Assembly: GCA_000227505.4 (NCBI GenBank)
Contig: AGIF02000001.1
Coordinates: forward strand, 516,035 to 580,034
Length of the DNA: 64,000 bases
From: a gamma proteobacterium HIMB55
Lineage (GTDB): Bacteria; Pseudomonadota; Gammaproteobacteria; Pseudomonadales; Halieaceae
Reading direction: 5' to 3'
Shown: positions 63,745 to 64,000 of the stretch, piece after piece
How positions within the stretch are numbered: position 1 is the first letter of the stretch
Layout of the letters: every line of letters begins with the position of its first letter
Position numbers and translations under genes: made by a program
Notes under the pieces: generated by a model
Databases searched by the model: none
What the model was told of the DNA's origin: nothing
Seen by the model: only the letters and a program-made list of their open reading frames with translations

Positions 63745-64000
63745 ATGACGAATACTGAAGATGGCTCGCTAGTCACCCTAGTTGTCGATGGAGACGTCGC
63801 AACGATTTCATTGAATCGGCCTGAGTTGCGCAACGCACTCAATCGGCAACTGATGGTCGATATCATCGCTATTGCCGAGGCAGTGTCTGATCGAGAGGAT
63901 ATTCGCGCCGTTGTACTTTCGGCAGAGGGCTCGGACTTCTCAGTGGGTGCTGACTTGAAAGAGGTCTCGGGTATGAAGCCGGCGGGCTCGCTGTTGCGGG
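63745..64000 (+). CDS. Enoyl-CoA hydratase/isomerase, 5' part (cut by the window edge)
   Basis: About 85 codons are present: VTLVVDGDVATISLNRPELRNALN is the crotonase start and SEGSDFSVGADLKEVSG holds the oxyanion-hole motif. The ATG at 63745 follows a 115-bp A-rich spacer and is the second crotonase of the region. Same strand as the atu-like operon, perhaps part of it. Confidence 0.85.
   Translation, partial: MTNTEDGSLVTLVVDGDVATISLNRPELRNALNRQLMVDIIAIAEAVSDREDIRAVVLSAEGSDFSVGADLKEVSGMKPAGSLLR

Noticed and set aside
1-64000. Mobile elements, CRISPR arrays, toxin-antitoxin or defence systems
   Set aside because: Looked for transposase, integrase, Cas, restriction or toxin-like proteins and direct-repeat arrays; none is visible, and gene order is that of a conserved chromosome backbone.

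Overview
The window reads as chromosomal DNA of a marine gammaproteobacterium, most like the Cellvibrionales/Halieaceae (OM60/NOR5) or a relative of the Pseudomonadales. This is an inference from gene content and order: yciK-mupP-ubiG-mtaD-like-gyrA-serC-pheA-tyrA-aroA-cmk-rpsA...ihfB-lapA-lapB-pyrF is the arrangement known from Pseudomonas-type genomes, and sodium-coupled symporters fit a marine lifestyle. Coding density is high, nearly every gene has a recognisable family, and there are no insertion sequences, prophage, CRISPR arrays, rRNA or tRNA genes.

Region 1 (1-13266): a TPP riboswitch on the minus strand serves a thiamine gene lying mostly left of the window. Divergent to it are a GAF protein with a degenerate GGDEF domain and a complete general secretory pathway operon, gspC to gspN, whose genes overlap or nearly touch throughout. 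The prepilin peptidase (gspO) is not present.

Region 2 (13315-18212): a compact four-gene unit of a periplasmic serine hydrolase (beta-lactamase/NylB-like fold), an SNF-family sodium symporter, an AGCS alanine/sodium symporter and an SDR oxidoreductase. This looks like a hydrolyse-and-import cassette.

Region 3 (18381-30245, mostly minus strand): envelope quality control and RNA or protein maintenance. It holds a DegS-like protease, HtpX (with a sigma-32-like promoter), a membrane DnaJ protein, a VWA-domain gene that appears split by a one-base frameshift in an A7 tract, MsrA, RsmE, RimO, a DUF2244 protein, an RluA-type synthase, PdxJ, a periplasmic cyclophilin, a YgiM-like SH3 protein and YciB.

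Region 4 (30347-34533): a PHP-family RNase AM-like protein, YciO, ScpA, ScpB and RluB.

Region 5 (34577-52369): yciK, mupP, ubiG and an amidohydrolase on the minus strand. Divergent from them runs the gyrA-to-cmk operon for DNA gyrase and aromatic amino-acid synthesis, then rpsA with a clear terminator, an orphan hybrid histidine kinase, and ihfB-lapA-lapB-pyrF.

Region 6 (52466-53875): a ComEA-like helix-hairpin-helix protein whose ribosome binding site is locked in a perfect inverted repeat, and a DHH-family phosphoesterase preceded directly by a terminator-like hairpin.

Region 7 (53890-64000): a TetR regulator divergent from an operon resembling the acyclic-terpene utilisation (atu) pathway: AtuA-like, both carboxylase subunits, an enoyl-CoA hydratase, a nitronate-monooxygenase-like enzyme, a TIGR03084-like protein, a DxD glycosyltransferase-like protein and a second, truncated enoyl-CoA hydratase. 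A good promoter and a perfect palindromic operator candidate lie between the TetR gene and the operon.

The most interesting items are the split VWA gene, the SD-sequestering repeat before comEA, the modified atu-like catabolic operon, the hydrolase-symporter cassette, and the small ORF stitched between gspK and gspL.
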